A stretch of DNA of 64,000 nt from Microbispora sp. H11081 (GTDB lineage Bacteria > Actinomycetota > Actinomycetes > Streptosporangiales > Streptosporangiaceae), in the NCBI RefSeq assembly GCF_012999535.1, contig NZ_JABBWV010000013.1, positions 62,001 to 126,000 of the forward strand, given 5' to 3'. The number at the start of each line of letters is the position of its first letter. The stretch's first letter is position 1. The position numbers and the translations under genes are program-made. The notes below the pieces were generated by a model. It searched no databases. It worked only from the letters and a program-made list of their open reading frames with translations, and was not told the origin of the DNA. Of this stretch, positions 40,975 to 49,812 are shown piece after piece.

Positions 40975-42724
40975 GAACCTCGTCCACCCGCTCGGTGAGG
41001 CCCCTGCGGTCGAGGTGCTCCAGCAGCGGCACCGCGACCCGGCGGCTCGTGCCGAGCGCGCTCCTGGCCTCGCTGACCGTGAACGGCTGCGGCAGCCGGG
41101 CCAGCAGCGCCGCCGCCCGCGCATCGGCCCCGGCCGCGAGGACCACGCCGTCGGCCACGCGCAGCAGCGCCCCGGCGCGTACGGCGGCGGCGAGCTCGCG
41201 CGGCCCGAGCCCCAGCTCGGCCAGCCGCCCCGCCTCCGGCGCCCGGAACGGCGCCCGGGCCAGGTCGTCCAGCACGATCCGCACCGCGCGCGCGACCGGG
41301 GCGGGCAGCCCTTCGATCCCCGCCGGGACGCCGCCCGCCGTGGTGATCCGCCCGTCCGCCACCGTCAGCGGCGGCCGTACAAGCGCCGCCACGAGCACGC
41401 GGTCGGGCAGGCCGAGCTCGTGACGGGCGGCCTCCACCGGCATCCCCGGTTCCAGCGGGTGATCGGCGGCGTACCTCCGCACGACCTCAGGGAGCCGGGC
41501 CGACAGCGCCGACCAGTGATCGGGGTCGGCGTGCCAGCCCGCGGCCACCGGCCGTCCCCCCGGCGCGCAGCCCATCGCTAGCAGTTCGCCCTCGCGCAGC
41601 AGCAGATGCGTACGCAGGAGGGAGGCGGCGTCCGCCGACGAGCTCGTCAGCGCGTCCGCCCGCTCCCTGGCCGCACCCCGCCGACGCAGCTCCGGAGGCC
41701 GCACGTCGAGCACGGTCGCCCGCGCCACCACCCGCGGCTCGCCGTGCCCGCGGCCCGGGTCCCGCAGCAGCAGCGCGTCTCCCAGGTGCAGGGGAAGCGG
41801 CCTGGCCAGGCGCAGCCGGGCCGCCTCAGGGCCGAACGGGCGCACCTCGCACGGCACGGACGCCGAGCCGATGTGCGCGGTGAGCCGCGCGGGCAGCGGC
41901 CCGCGCGCGCCCACCGCCATCGTCACACGCACGTCGGCCAGATCCGTCGTCGTCCAGGCGCCGGGCGTGACGAGGGCGCGCCCGCGTCGCGGCTCGACCC
42001 GCCCGCGCAGGTTGAGCGCCACCCTCGCGACCCCGGTCACCGAGTCGACGTGCTCCTTCAGCGACTCCAGTGCGCGCACCCGCACCCGCTCGCCGTCCAG
42101 CTCCAGCTCGTCGCCGACCTCCACACGGCCCGCGGGCAGCGTGCCGGTCACGACGGTCCCGCTGCCGCGCACGCTGAACGCCCGGTCGATCCACAGCCGC
42201 ACGGGGGCGTCCTGATCGGGTGCGGGCAGCGCCGCAACCAGCCGGTCGAGCGCGGTGCGCAGCCCGTCGAGGCCCTTGCCGGTGCGCCCGCTCACCGCCA
42301 GGGCCTCCACGTCGCCCAGCCCGGCCTCCGTCAGCCGGTCACGCGCGTCCATCAGCGCGGGCCCGGGGTCGGCGAGGTCCGCTCGCGTGACGGCCAGCAG
42401 GCCGTGCCGTACGCCGAGGGTGCGCAGCGCGACCAGATGCTCCTCCGACTGCGGCATCCACCCCTCGTCGGCCGCGACGACGAACAACACGGCGGGCACC
42501 GGGCCCACCCCAGCCAGCATCGTGCCGAGGAACCGCTCGTGGCCGGGCACGTCGACGAACGCCACCCGCTCCCCCGACGGCAGGGCCGTCCAGGCGTAGC
42601 CCAGCTCGATCGTGAGACCGCGCCGCCGCTCCTCCTCCAGCCGGTCGGGCTCCATCCCGGTCAGCGCACGCACCAGCGTCGACTTGCCGTGGTCGACGTG
42701 CCCCGCAGTGGCCACGACGTGCAT
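40958..42724 (-). CDS. selB: Selenocysteine-specific elongation factor SelB
   Basis: A 588-residue translational GTPase that carries Sec-tRNA to UGA codons with a SECIS. The G1 motif GHVDHGKS is at 8-15, then 'DVPGHERFLGTM' (G3) and 'VTRADLADPG' (G4 region). EF-Tu-like domains follow, and C-terminal winged helices ending 'FTVSEARSALGTSRRVAVPL' bind the SECIS. ATG preceded by GGGGAGGGA. It lies 41 bases after selA in the same transcript. The client is the UGA-containing formate dehydrogenase gene nearby. Confidence 0.96.
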   Translation of the reverse strand: MHVVATAGHVDHGKSTLVRALTGMEPDRLEEERRRGLTIELGYAWTALPSGERVAFVDVPGHERFLGTMLAGVGPVPAVLFVVAADEGWMPQSEEHLVALRTLGVRHGLLAVTRADLADPGPALMDARDRLTEAGLGDVEALAVSGRTGKGLDGLRTALDRLVAALPAPDQDAPVRLWIDRAFSVRGSGTVVTGTLPAGRVEVGDELELDGERVRVRALESLKEHVDSVTGVARVALNLRGRVEPRRGRALVTPGAWTTTDLADVRVTMAVGARGPLPARLTAHIGSASVPCEVRPFGPEAARLRLARPLPLHLGDALLLRDPGRGHGEPRVVARATVLDVRPPELRRRGAARERADALTSSSADAASLLRTHLLLREGELLAMGCAPGGRPVAAGWHADPDHWSALSARLPEVVRRYAADHPLEPGMPVEAARHELGLPDRVLVAALVRPPLTVADGRITTAGGVPAGIEGLPAPVARAVRIVLDDLARAPFRAPEAGRLAELGLGPRELAAAVRAGALLRVADGVVLAAGADARAAALLARLPQPFTVSEARSALGTSRRVAVPLLEHLDRRGLTERVDEVRRRST

Positions 42725-42765
42725 TCATCCCTCCCCTGAGCCGGGGGCGGCGGGAGCTGGGGCCT

Positions 42766-44085
42766 TCAACGGGCCGCCTTCGACCCGGCCGCTTTGAGCA
42801 CGGACGCGTTGAGCACGGCCGCCAGGATCTCGCCGTCCCGGTCCTGCGGCACGGCGCGCGGATCGAGCAGCAGACGGCCTCCCTCGACCCGGCCCACGAC
42901 CGGCGGCTCACCCCGTCGCAGCGGCACGGCCAGCCACTCCGGCAGGCTCACGGCCATGCTCGGCAGGCGCACGCCAGGGGCCCCACCCCCGCCCACGGTC
43001 GCCTCCGTGGACACGGCCGCCGCGTCCACACCCGCCTGGCACATCGCCTTCGCCAGCGCCTCGGCCCGCTCGCCGAGAGTGATCGGGTCGGCGTGGAGAG
43101 CCTGCCGTACGGGGGGTTCGGGGCCGCGCAGCGTAGCTTCGAGCGCGGCCAGCGTCAGCTTGTCAACGCGCAGCGCCCGCGCGAGCGGGTGCCTCCTGAG
43201 CCGTTCGACCAGGTCGCGGCGGCCGAGCAGCAGGCCCGCCTGCGGGCCGCCGAGCAGCTTGTCGCCGCTCGCGGTGACCAGGTCGGCGCCGGCCCGCAGC
43301 ATGCTCGTCGCGTCGGGCTCGTCGGGCAGCAGAGGATCGCGGTCGAGCAGGCCTGAGCCGATGTCGGCGACCACGGGCACACCCAGCCCGGTCAGCTCGG
43401 CCACCTCGACCGAGCCGGTGAAGCCCTCGACGCGGAAGTTCGACGGGTGGACCTTGAGCACGAACCCCGTCTGCGCCCCGATCGCGTCCCGGTAGTCGGC
43501 GAGGCTCGTACGGTTGGTCGTGCCCACCTCGCGCAGCCGAGCGCCGGTGGACACGAGCAGGTCGGGAATGCGGAACCCGTCGCCGATTTCGACCAGCTCA
43601 CCCCTGCTGATCACGATCTCCCGGCCGGCGGCGAGCGCGGTGGCGGCCAGCACGAGGGCGGCCGCGTTGTTGTTGACCACGTGCACGCCCTCGGCGGCGG
43701 GCACCGCCCGCGCGAGCGCCTCGGCGGCCCCGCGTCCACGGCGTGCCCGAGCCCCGGTGTCCAGGTCGAACTCGACGTCCGTCGCCCCCGCCGCCACCGT
43801 CACCGCCTCGACCGCGGCCGGGGACAGCGGCGCACGGCCCAGGTTCGTGTGGAGCAGCACGCCCGTCATGTTGAGCACGGGACGCAGGCTCGTCGCGTGC
43901 CGCGGCAACGCCGCCAGCGCGACTTCCGCCACGTCGTCAGGCTCGATCTCGCCCTGCCGCACCCGCTGCTGCGCCCGCGCGACCGCGTCCTTGACCGCCG
44001 GGCGGCCGAGTCGCTCGATGGCGGCGGCCAGCCGGGGGTCCGCCAGCACGGTGTCCGTACGCGGCACCCGCCTCCGTGGATCCAC
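42766..44085 (-). CDS. selA: L-seryl-tRNA(Sec) selenium transferase SelA
   Basis: A 439-residue PLP enzyme that converts Ser-tRNA(Sec) to Sec-tRNA(Sec) using selenophosphate. 'INMTG'-type region is 'RPVLNMTGVLLHTNLGRAPL'; 'NNNAAALVLAATALAAGREI' and the PLP lysine Lys276 in 'SGDKLLGGPQAG' follow. GTG start after a purine-rich stretch. Upstream of selB in one operon; the tRNA and selD lie about 2.7 kb away, beyond two unrelated genes. Confidence 0.96.
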   Translation of the reverse strand: MDPRRRVPRTDTVLADPRLAAAIERLGRPAVKDAVARAQQRVRQGEIEPDDVAEVALAALPRHATSLRPVLNMTGVLLHTNLGRAPLSPAAVEAVTVAAGATDVEFDLDTGARARRGRGAAEALARAVPAAEGVHVVNNNAAALVLAATALAAGREIVISRGELVEIGDGFRIPDLLVSTGARLREVGTTNRTSLADYRDAIGAQTGFVLKVHPSNFRVEGFTGSVEVAELTGLGVPVVADIGSGLLDRDPLLPDEPDATSMLRAGADLVTASGDKLLGGPQAGLLLGRRDLVERLRRHPLARALRVDKLTLAALEATLRGPEPPVRQALHADPITLGERAEALAKAMCQAGVDAAAVSTEATVGGGGAPGVRLPSMAVSLPEWLAVPLRRGEPPVVGRVEGGRLLLDPRAVPQDRDGEILAAVLNASVLKAAGSKAAR

Positions 44086-44188
44086 ACTTCAAATTACAGC
44101 GGTGCCCACGACCCGACCCCTCGACTGACGCACCGGTGACCGGCATTTCGCGGACTCCGCCACCATCGGCGCATCCGTCTGACCGCGC

Positions 44189-45127
44189 TCATTCGTCGTA
44201 CTGATCGGACTCTCGCGGCTCGGCGAACAGGTCAGCGGAGGAGGTCGCGGTGGCGGCGCGTCGTACCCACTGGTCCAGCAGGCCCAGATCCGTGCAGGCC
44301 CTGATGAAAGCGCGGTCGGACTCGGAGACGGGAATGCGGCGCGCCTCCAGGATGGTCAGCACCGCCCTCGCCTCACCCTCCGCCCGGCCTCTTCTGCGAC
44401 CTTCCTCACGGCCTTCTTCACGGCCTTCCGCACGGCCGACTTCGAGCCCCTTCCCGTAGTGCTGACGGGCGAAGGGGCTGTAGACCGGCCAAGTGGTGGT
44501 TTCCATGATTCTCTCCATGACTTGTCTGGCGGCCTGCGTGGCGAGTCGGTATGCGTACTCATAGTATTGCGGAGCGTATTCATCGGGTAGGCGTCGTAGT
44601 GCGGCCACGAACGCCTCCATCACCGGCGGCTGTTCGCCGTGAGCCATCACCGACAATGCGGCCAGTTCCGGATGGGCCGCCGCTTCCGCCGCGTCGGTGA
44701 CAACCGGGATCTGATCCGGACCGATCACTTGGCAGGTCAGCGTATAGCCGGGCAGGCTGGTACGGATCGGTGTGGCCGCCCACTTGGCGGTACGGGCCTT
44801 CGGGCAGACCATCAACACGGTGATCGGGCAGGCCAACTGCAACCACAGTGCGGCGGCATATCGAGGCAACGCCTGCAACTTGCCCGGCTCCTCCCTCTGC
44901 TGAATCTCCACGACGATCGCGTGAAGGGGAGAATGCCGGGGACCGACCGTGATCACGACATCGGGTCGCAGGTCGACGGACGGGCGGTCGTTCAAGTCGT
45001 TGCTCGCGACCTGGACCGGAAGCCCGCCGGGCACGTCGACGCCGAGGTGGTCGCGCAGCATCTCCACGGCGAACTGCGGCCGGTGCCGGAACAGCATGTT
45101 GAGGGTGTCATGCAGGGGGGACGGCAT
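44189..45127 (-). CDS. Rpn-type PD-(D/E)xK nuclease family protein
   Basis: A 312-residue protein of the Rpn/YhgA-like group (recombination-promoting nuclease). The start 'MPSPLHDTLNMLFRHRPQFA', nuclease-core elements 'VDLRPDVVITVG' and 'AIVVEIQQREEPGKLQALPR' (D ... E-x-Q) and the helical part 'AYRLATQAARQVMERIMETT' fit. The C-terminal charged repeats 'EGREEGREEGRRRGRAEGEA' are typical of the family. ATG 45127 begins the conserved domain; the frame extends further upstream but through the non-coding repeat array. It interrupts the sel genes. Confidence 0.85.
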   Translation of the reverse strand: MPSPLHDTLNMLFRHRPQFAVEMLRDHLGVDVPGGLPVQVASNDLNDRPSVDLRPDVVITVGPRHSPLHAIVVEIQQREEPGKLQALPRYAAALWLQLACPITVLMVCPKARTAKWAATPIRTSLPGYTLTCQVIGPDQIPVVTDAAEAAAHPELAALSVMAHGEQPPVMEAFVAALRRLPDEYAPQYYEYAYRLATQAARQVMERIMETTTWPVYSPFARQHYGKGLEVGRAEGREEGREEGRRRGRAEGEARAVLTILEARRIPVSESDRAFIRACTDLGLLDQWVRRAATATSSADLFAEPRESDQYDE

Positions 45128-45322
45128 GGCACCGTAGGTTATCAGCTGTTTACCTAGAGTAGTTGGCGTCACTGAATGCGTGGTCGGAGATTCGGTCGGA
45201 TGCCCCGATGATTCCGGCCTGCCCGAGGTCGTGATCGTGATGGTGTGCGAATGCGGAGCGCCTGAGGATGTGGGGCCGGCCGATCCACTCGTCCGCTCCG
45301 CCCCGGTCAGCGGGGCTCCACC

Positions 45323-45429
45323 CGGCAGATCCACCGCGTATCTTCCGGCAGATTCACCACAGATCACTCGGCAGATCCACCACAACTACTTCGGCAGATC
45401 TACCACGGAGGCAGCGGCAGATCTACCAC
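45323..45429 (+). repeat. Five direct repeats at exact 23-base spacing
   Basis: Core CGGCAGATYYACCRC starts at 45323, 45346, 45369, 45392 and 45415. The 15-base cores are near-identical; the 8-base intervals differ completely (GTATCTTC, AGATCACT, AACTACTT, GGAGGCAG). The unit is not a multiple of three, so it is not a coding repeat. The last copy would cover the -35 region of the ATPase gene. This looks like a multi-site operator or iteron array. Confidence 0.9.
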
Positions 45430-45447
45430 CGATCTGGCCACTCACCC

Positions 45448-45453
45448 TATTCT
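45448..45453 (+). promoter_or_regulatory. -10 element for a leaderless ATPase transcript
   Basis: TATTCT lies seven bases before the GTG at 45460, which is where transcription would begin; the gene has no Shine-Dalgarno. The last 23-bp repeat occupies the -35 zone. Confidence 0.45.
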
Positions 45454-45459
45454 GAGCTG

Positions 45460-46728
45460 GTGGACGTCGATGAGCTCACGCTCTATCCCAGGCGTGTGGA
45501 AGTCATGGCACTAGAGGCACTGACGGACACTCGCGTAGTCGTGATCAACGGTGCCCGCCAGGTCGGCAAGAGCACTCTGGCGAAAGCGATCGTGCGACGC
45601 TCGCCCGGCGCTCGCGAGATCTATCTCGACGAAGCCGCCGTACGTTCGGCCGCGCGGAACGATCCGGACGGCGTCGTGCGCCACGACGGGCTTCTGCTCA
45701 TCGACGAGATCCAACGCGTTCCCGAACTGCTTCTGTCGATCAAACGCGTGGTCGACGCGGATCCGCGGCCTGGACGCTTCCTACTAACGGGATCCGCCCG
45801 GCTTCTGGGCCTGCGAGACCTGCCGGACGCACTACCCGGCCGGTCGGAGACGATTGAGCTGTGGCCGCTCTCACAGGGCGAGATCGAGCGAAGCCCGGAT
45901 GGTTTCGTCGACGCCGCCTTCCAGGAAGGGCCTGACCTCAACGTCCCGAGGACGCGCCTTCGTCGGGCCGACTACGTGGACCGTGCACTGAGAGGAGGCT
46001 ATCCGGAAGCAGTCCACCGGCCGACTCACCGGAGGAGGGCCCGCTTCTTCGAGTCGTACATCTCGGATCTGATCAATCGTGATGTCAGACAGGTCTCCGA
46101 CATCGAACGCCCCGCCGACATGCGTCGCCTGCTCAACGTCCTGTGCGGCCGGATGGGCGGCCTGGCTGTGATCGACAACATCGGCCGTGATCTGGGGCTG
46201 CCGCACACCACCACCAAGCGGTATGTCGATCTGCTCGAACTCGTATACGTGATCCGACGAATACCGGCGTGGTCCTCCAACGCCACCACTCGCGCGATCG
46301 CGACGCCGAAGCTGCTGGTAGTGGACTCCGGTCTCGGGGCTCATCTCGCAGGGCTCACTCCCGCCCGCGCCACGGACTTCACCGCCCCGGTCGGGCCTCT
46401 CCTGGAGAACTTCGCTCTCGGCGAGCTGGCCCGCCAACTCACCTGGACCGAGGAACCTGTCAGGCTCTACCACTACCGAGACCGCGATGGAGTGGAAGTC
46501 GACGGAGTGCTGGAGAGGGCATCCGGGGAGATCATCGGCATCGAGGTCAAGGCGGCGGAGACCGTTCGCGGCGAGGACTTTCGAGGGCTTCGGAAACTCG
46601 CTCGCAAGCTCGGCGACCGGCTGATCGCGGGATACGTCCTCTATGCGGGTCCGGAGGCGCTCCCCTTCGGGGATCGGATGCGGGCGCTTCCGATATCCGC
46701 GTTGTGGGAGGTGGGGCCGGAGGCCTGA
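45460..46728 (+). CDS. AAA ATPase with C-terminal DUF4143 nuclease-like domain
   Basis: A 422-residue protein of the COG1373/DUF4143 type. Walker A GARQVGKST is at 31-39 and Walker B 'LLLIDEIQRVPEL' at 78-90; 'FLLTGSARLLGL' carries the sensor Ser. The C-terminal DUF4143 part has Asp348, Glu362 and Lys364 in 'GVEVDGVLERASGEIIGIEV', a PD-(D/E)xK-like arrangement. GTG 45460 is chosen because the conserved fold begins there; upstream lies the repeat array. Function of the family is unclear (defence or DNA processing has been proposed). It stands between selA and tRNA-Sec. Confidence 0.87.
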   Translation: MDVDELTLYPRRVEVMALEALTDTRVVVINGARQVGKSTLAKAIVRRSPGAREIYLDEAAVRSAARNDPDGVVRHDGLLLIDEIQRVPELLLSIKRVVDADPRPGRFLLTGSARLLGLRDLPDALPGRSETIELWPLSQGEIERSPDGFVDAAFQEGPDLNVPRTRLRRADYVDRALRGGYPEAVHRPTHRRRARFFESYISDLINRDVRQVSDIERPADMRRLLNVLCGRMGGLAVIDNIGRDLGLPHTTTKRYVDLLELVYVIRRIPAWSSNATTRAIATPKLLVVDSGLGAHLAGLTPARATDFTAPVGPLLENFALGELARQLTWTEEPVRLYHYRDRDGVEVDGVLERASGEIIGIEVKAAETVRGEDFRGLRKLARKLGDRLIAGYVLYAGPEALPFGDRMRALPISALWEVGPEA

Positions 46729-46750
46729 CGGGGGAAGGCGAAGGGTGAGC

Positions 46751-46842
46751 GGAGGTGGACGGGAATCGAACCCGCCAGGCCGAGGACCTCGGCCTCGTCG
46801 GTTTTGAAGACCGCGGGGGCCACCAGGCGCCCACACACCTCC
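46751..46842 (-). tRNA. selC: tRNA-Sec (anticodon UCA)
   Basis: A 92-base selenocysteine tRNA on the minus strand. The acceptor arm GGAGGTG pairs with CACCTCC; the anticodon stem-loop is GGTCTTCAAAACC with anticodon TCA (complement of 46805-46807). A long variable arm (GAGGCCGAGGTCCTCGGCCT) and T-arm GGGTTCGATTCCC follow. CCA is not encoded. It reads UGA in the nearby formate dehydrogenase mRNA. Confidence 0.95.
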
Positions 46843-46930
46843 GGGGAGAAACCTAGCCGCAACGGGGTAGTGATCTCCCGACGCCCCCGGTGCGGCGTGG
46901 CGGACGTACGACGGCACGGAGCGGAGCGGC

Positions 46931-47944
46931 ATGACCGAGACGACGGAGCGGGCCGGGATCCGGCTGACCCAGCGGGCGCACGGAGGCGGCTGCGCCTGCA
47001 AGATTCCCCCGGGCGAGTTGGAGAGCATCGTGGCCGGGCTCGTGGCCCCCGACCCCTCGGCGTACGCGCACGAACTGGTCGTCGGGCTGGACGACGGCGA
47101 CGACGCGGCCGTGGTCAGGATCGAGGGCGGCCGCGCGGTCGTCGCCACCGCGGACTTCTTCACCCCCGTCGTGGACGACCCCTACGACTGGGGACGCATC
47201 GCGGCCACCAACGCGCTGTCCGACGTGTACGCGGTGGGCGGCGAACCGGTCGTGGCGGTGAACCTGCTGGGCTGGCCCAGGGAGACGCTGTCCATGGACC
47301 TCGCCAGGGAGGTGCTGCGCGGCGGCCTCGACGTGGCGCGGGCGGCGGGCTGCCACGTCGCGGGCGGGCACAGCGTGGACGATCCGGAGCCGAAGTACGG
47401 CATGGCGGTCACCGGCCTGGCCGACCCGGAGCGGCTGCTGCGCATCGACGCGGGCCGGGCGGGGACGCCGATCTCCCTCACCAAACCGCTCGGCGTGGGC
47501 GTGCTCAACACGCGGCACAAGACGACCGGCGAAGTGTTCCCGCAGGCGGTCGAGGTGATGACGACGCTCAACCGGGACGCCTCGCGGGCGGCGCTGGCCG
47601 CCGGGGCACGCTGCGCGACCGATGTGACCGGCTTCGGCCTGCTCGGCCACCTTTACAAACTGGCCAGGGCGAGCGGCGTCACGGCGGTGGTCGACGTGGC
47701 GGCCGTGCCCTATCTGGAGGGCGCGCGGCAGGCCGTACGCGACGGGTTCGTCAGCGGCGGCACACGCCGCAACCTGGACTGGGTGCTCCCCCATCTCGAC
47801 CAGGGCCGGTGCGCGGAGGAGGACCTGCTCCTGCTGGCCGACGCGCAGACCTCGGGCGGCCTACTGGTCGCCGGCGAGGTCCCCGGCGCGCCGATCGTCG
47901 GCGAACTCGTCCCGGCCGAGGCCACCGCGATCCGGCTCGCCTGA
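46931..47944 (+). CDS. selD: Selenide, water dikinase SelD
   Basis: A 337-residue enzyme that makes selenophosphate from selenide and ATP. The active-site motif is 'GGGCACKIPPGEL' with Cys21, Cys23 and Lys24; a cysteine, not selenocysteine, occupies the catalytic position. 'ATADFFTPVVDDPYDWGRIA' and 'NALSDVYAVGGEPVVAVNLL' are the ATP/metal-binding elements; 'GFGLLGHLY' follows. Starts about 90 bases after the tRNA-Sec gene on the opposite strand. Confidence 0.96.
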   Translation: MTETTERAGIRLTQRAHGGGCACKIPPGELESIVAGLVAPDPSAYAHELVVGLDDGDDAAVVRIEGGRAVVATADFFTPVVDDPYDWGRIAATNALSDVYAVGGEPVVAVNLLGWPRETLSMDLAREVLRGGLDVARAAGCHVAGGHSVDDPEPKYGMAVTGLADPERLLRIDAGRAGTPISLTKPLGVGVLNTRHKTTGEVFPQAVEVMTTLNRDASRAALAAGARCATDVTGFGLLGHLYKLARASGVTAVVDVAAVPYLEGARQAVRDGFVSGGTRRNLDWVLPHLDQGRCAEEDLLLLADAQTSGGLLVAGEVPGAPIVGELVPAEATAIRLA

Positions 47945-48019
47945 GATCCGGTACCGGCTTGGCGCGCGGTCCGGCTCGCCTGAGGCCCCGATTCGGGACT
48001 CCACCTTAGAACACTGCAA

Positions 48020-48133
48020 GATCACGAATCGCGTTTTCCCTGGTCAGCGAGATTTGGCGGCCCTGCGCTGCATGATCACGAAAGGTATCGACGCAGGTCA
48101 GCGGCCATCGCTGCGACAAACTACAAGATCACG
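48020..48133 (+). repeat. Degenerate 54-base repeats
   Basis: GATCACG occurs at 48020, 48074 and 48127, each preceded by CTGCAA, CTGCAT or CTACAA. GGTCAGCG recurs at about the same interval in the first two units. The last copy overlaps the 3' end of the formate dehydrogenase membrane gene. Confidence 0.6.
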
Positions 48134-49037
48134 CGGGGGGTGGGGGGCGTTGGGGGAGGACGGTGTACTTGGGGTCCTTGGCCGAGGCCCGGCCCGCCTC
48201 CAGCACGCCGAACCGGGTGCACAACGCTCCGGCCGTGATGGCGATCCCGGACAACGCCGTGAGGGTGCGACTGCGCCCGGCGACCGTGGCGAGCAGGCCG
48301 CCGCCGAGCGTGAGCGCGCGTGAGGCCCGCATGAGCCTGCCCGCCCTGCCGGTCCGGTACGGCTCGCCGACGAGACCGAGGCGGCGCTCCATCAGCCCGC
48401 CGGCGACGACCTCCGTCACGGCGCCCGCCACCGCCGCCGCGCGGGCGGGCCCGGCCTGCGCCCTGGGCGTGGTGAGCATGACGGCCGCGCCCGCCGAGGC
48501 GAGCGCGCTCCCCGCGAACAGGAAGGGCAGTTCGCGCAGCGCCTCGTGCCAGGCCGGAACCGCCGTGTCGGCCAGCAGGACGGCCGTGTACGTGGCCATC
48601 GCCACCCCGGTCAGGCCGCTCGCGAGCGTCGCGGCGTCGCCCACCCTGGGGAGGACCCCGGTCACCGCCGAGCCGACCGCCACCGAGGTCAGCCCGCCCT
48701 GCGCGGCCAGCGTCCAGGACCCGACGCTCATCGGCGAGGTGGGCTTGAACACCCGCATCATGTTGAGGAAGCGCATCGGCCTGCCCAGCTCGGCCACGAG
48801 GAACGCCGCGCCGACGGTCCCACCTGCGAAGGCGGCCGTCCTGGCGGCGAGTTCGAGCCGCTCGTGCCCGGCCAGCCGGGCGGCCGCCGCCATCGCCGAC
48901 GCCGCGCCCGACATGCCGCCCAGATAGAGGTACGCCGGCATGTGGGGCTCGTGCCAGATGGGCGGCTTGAGGATCGGCTGGCCGTAGTACGACCGGAACT
49001 CGGCGTCCGGCACCATCTCGTGCCGGCGCCTCGGCAT
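48129..49037 (-). CDS. NrfD/PsrC-type membrane subunit of formate dehydrogenase
   Basis: A 302-residue integral membrane protein with about eight to nine helices. 'YYGQPILKPPIWHEPHMPAY' and 'LGGMSGAASAMAAAARLAGH' are typical of the NrfD family, as is 'ELGRPMRFLNMMRVFKPTSP'. It would pass electrons from the Fe-S subunit to the quinone pool. It begins 22 bases after that subunit's gene and is the last of the three-gene operon. ATG 49037 starts the conserved region. Confidence 0.9.
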   Translation of the reverse strand: MPRRRHEMVPDAEFRSYYGQPILKPPIWHEPHMPAYLYLGGMSGAASAMAAAARLAGHERLELAARTAAFAGGTVGAAFLVAELGRPMRFLNMMRVFKPTSPMSVGSWTLAAQGGLTSVAVGSAVTGVLPRVGDAATLASGLTGVAMATYTAVLLADTAVPAWHEALRELPFLFAGSALASAGAAVMLTTPRAQAGPARAAAVAGAVTEVVAGGLMERRLGLVGEPYRTGRAGRLMRASRALTLGGGLLATVAGRSRTLTALSGIAITAGALCTRFGVLEAGRASAKDPKYTVLPQRPPPPA

Positions 49038-49059
49038 CAGGCCCTCCCCACAGAAACGA

Positions 49060-49812
49060 TCACGGCTTCCTCCCGGCGAAGCACACGGCCACGCCCGCCG
49101 CGAGGGCGAGCGCCGCACCGCCCGCCCAGCGCCACATCGCGGGCAGGTCGCGAGTGGTCACCACCGGGTCCGGCGGCAGGCCGTACGTCTCCGGCTCGTC
49201 GAGCAGGAGGAAGAACGCGCCCGTGCCCCCTACCCCGTTGTCCGGGTCCTCGCCGTACAGCCTGGCCTCTGTCACGCCCTCGGCGTGCAGCCGCTCGACG
49301 CGGTCCCGCGCCCGCTCCCGCAGCTCGTCCAGCGGCCCGAACTGGATGGACTTCGTCGGGCACGCCTTCGCGCAGGCGGGCTCCATGCCGCCGCGCAGCC
49401 GGTCGTAGCAGAGCGTGCACTTCCACGCCCGGCCGTCGTCCTCCCTGCGGTCGATCACGCCGTACGGGCAGGCGGGCACGCAGTAGCCGCAGCCGTTGCA
49501 GACGTCGGACTGGACGACGACGGTGTCGAACTCGGTGCGGAACAACGCGCCGGTGGGGCAGACGTCGAGGCAGGCGGCGTGCGTGCAGTGCTTGCACACG
49601 TCCGACATCATCAGCCACCGGCCGTCCTGCTCGACGAACGCCACGTGCCGCCAGGTGCTCGCGCCGAGCGCGCCGGTGTTGTCATAGGACGTGGCCCGGA
49701 ACACGAACCCGTCGTCGGGCACGTCGTTCCACTCCTTGCAGGCCACCTCGCAGGCCTTGCACCCGATGCAGACGGTCGTGTCGGTGAAGAAGCCCATCCG
49801 CTGCTCAGCCAT
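49060..49812 (-). CDS. fdhB: Formate dehydrogenase iron-sulfur subunit
   Basis: A 250-residue ferredoxin-type subunit with four [4Fe-4S] cysteine clusters: 'CIGCKACEVAC' (Cys15/18/21/25), 'CKHCTHAACLDVCP', 'CNGCGYCVPACP' and 'CTLCYDRLRGGMEPACAKAC'. One C-terminal helix (about 224-246) anchors it to the membrane. It moves electrons from the catalytic subunit to the NrfD protein. Its start overlaps the catalytic gene's stop by eight bases. Confidence 0.95.
   Translation of the reverse strand: MAEQRMGFFTDTTVCIGCKACEVACKEWNDVPDDGFVFRATSYDNTGALGASTWRHVAFVEQDGRWLMMSDVCKHCTHAACLDVCPTGALFRTEFDTVVVQSDVCNGCGYCVPACPYGVIDRREDDGRAWKCTLCYDRLRGGMEPACAKACPTKSIQFGPLDELRERARDRVERLHAEGVTEARLYGEDPDNGVGGTGAFFLLLDEPETYGLPPDPVVTTRDLPAMWRWAGGAALALAAGVAVCFAGRKP

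Larger units (their letters stand above)
45128..45459. other. Divergent region carrying a 23-bp repeat array
   Basis: The 332 bases between the nuclease and ATPase genes. The half nearer the ATPase is filled by five direct repeats at exact 23-base spacing (45323-45429) followed by a -10-like element. The other half shows no gene or repeat I can support. Confidence 0.6.

Noticed and set aside
44189..45127. IS-element transposase
   Set aside because: The protein resembles Rpn/YhgA-type nucleases sometimes labelled transposases, but there are no terminal inverted repeats or target duplications.
45323..45429. CRISPR array
   Set aside because: Repeats are 15 bases with 8-base intervals, far too short, and no cas genes are near.
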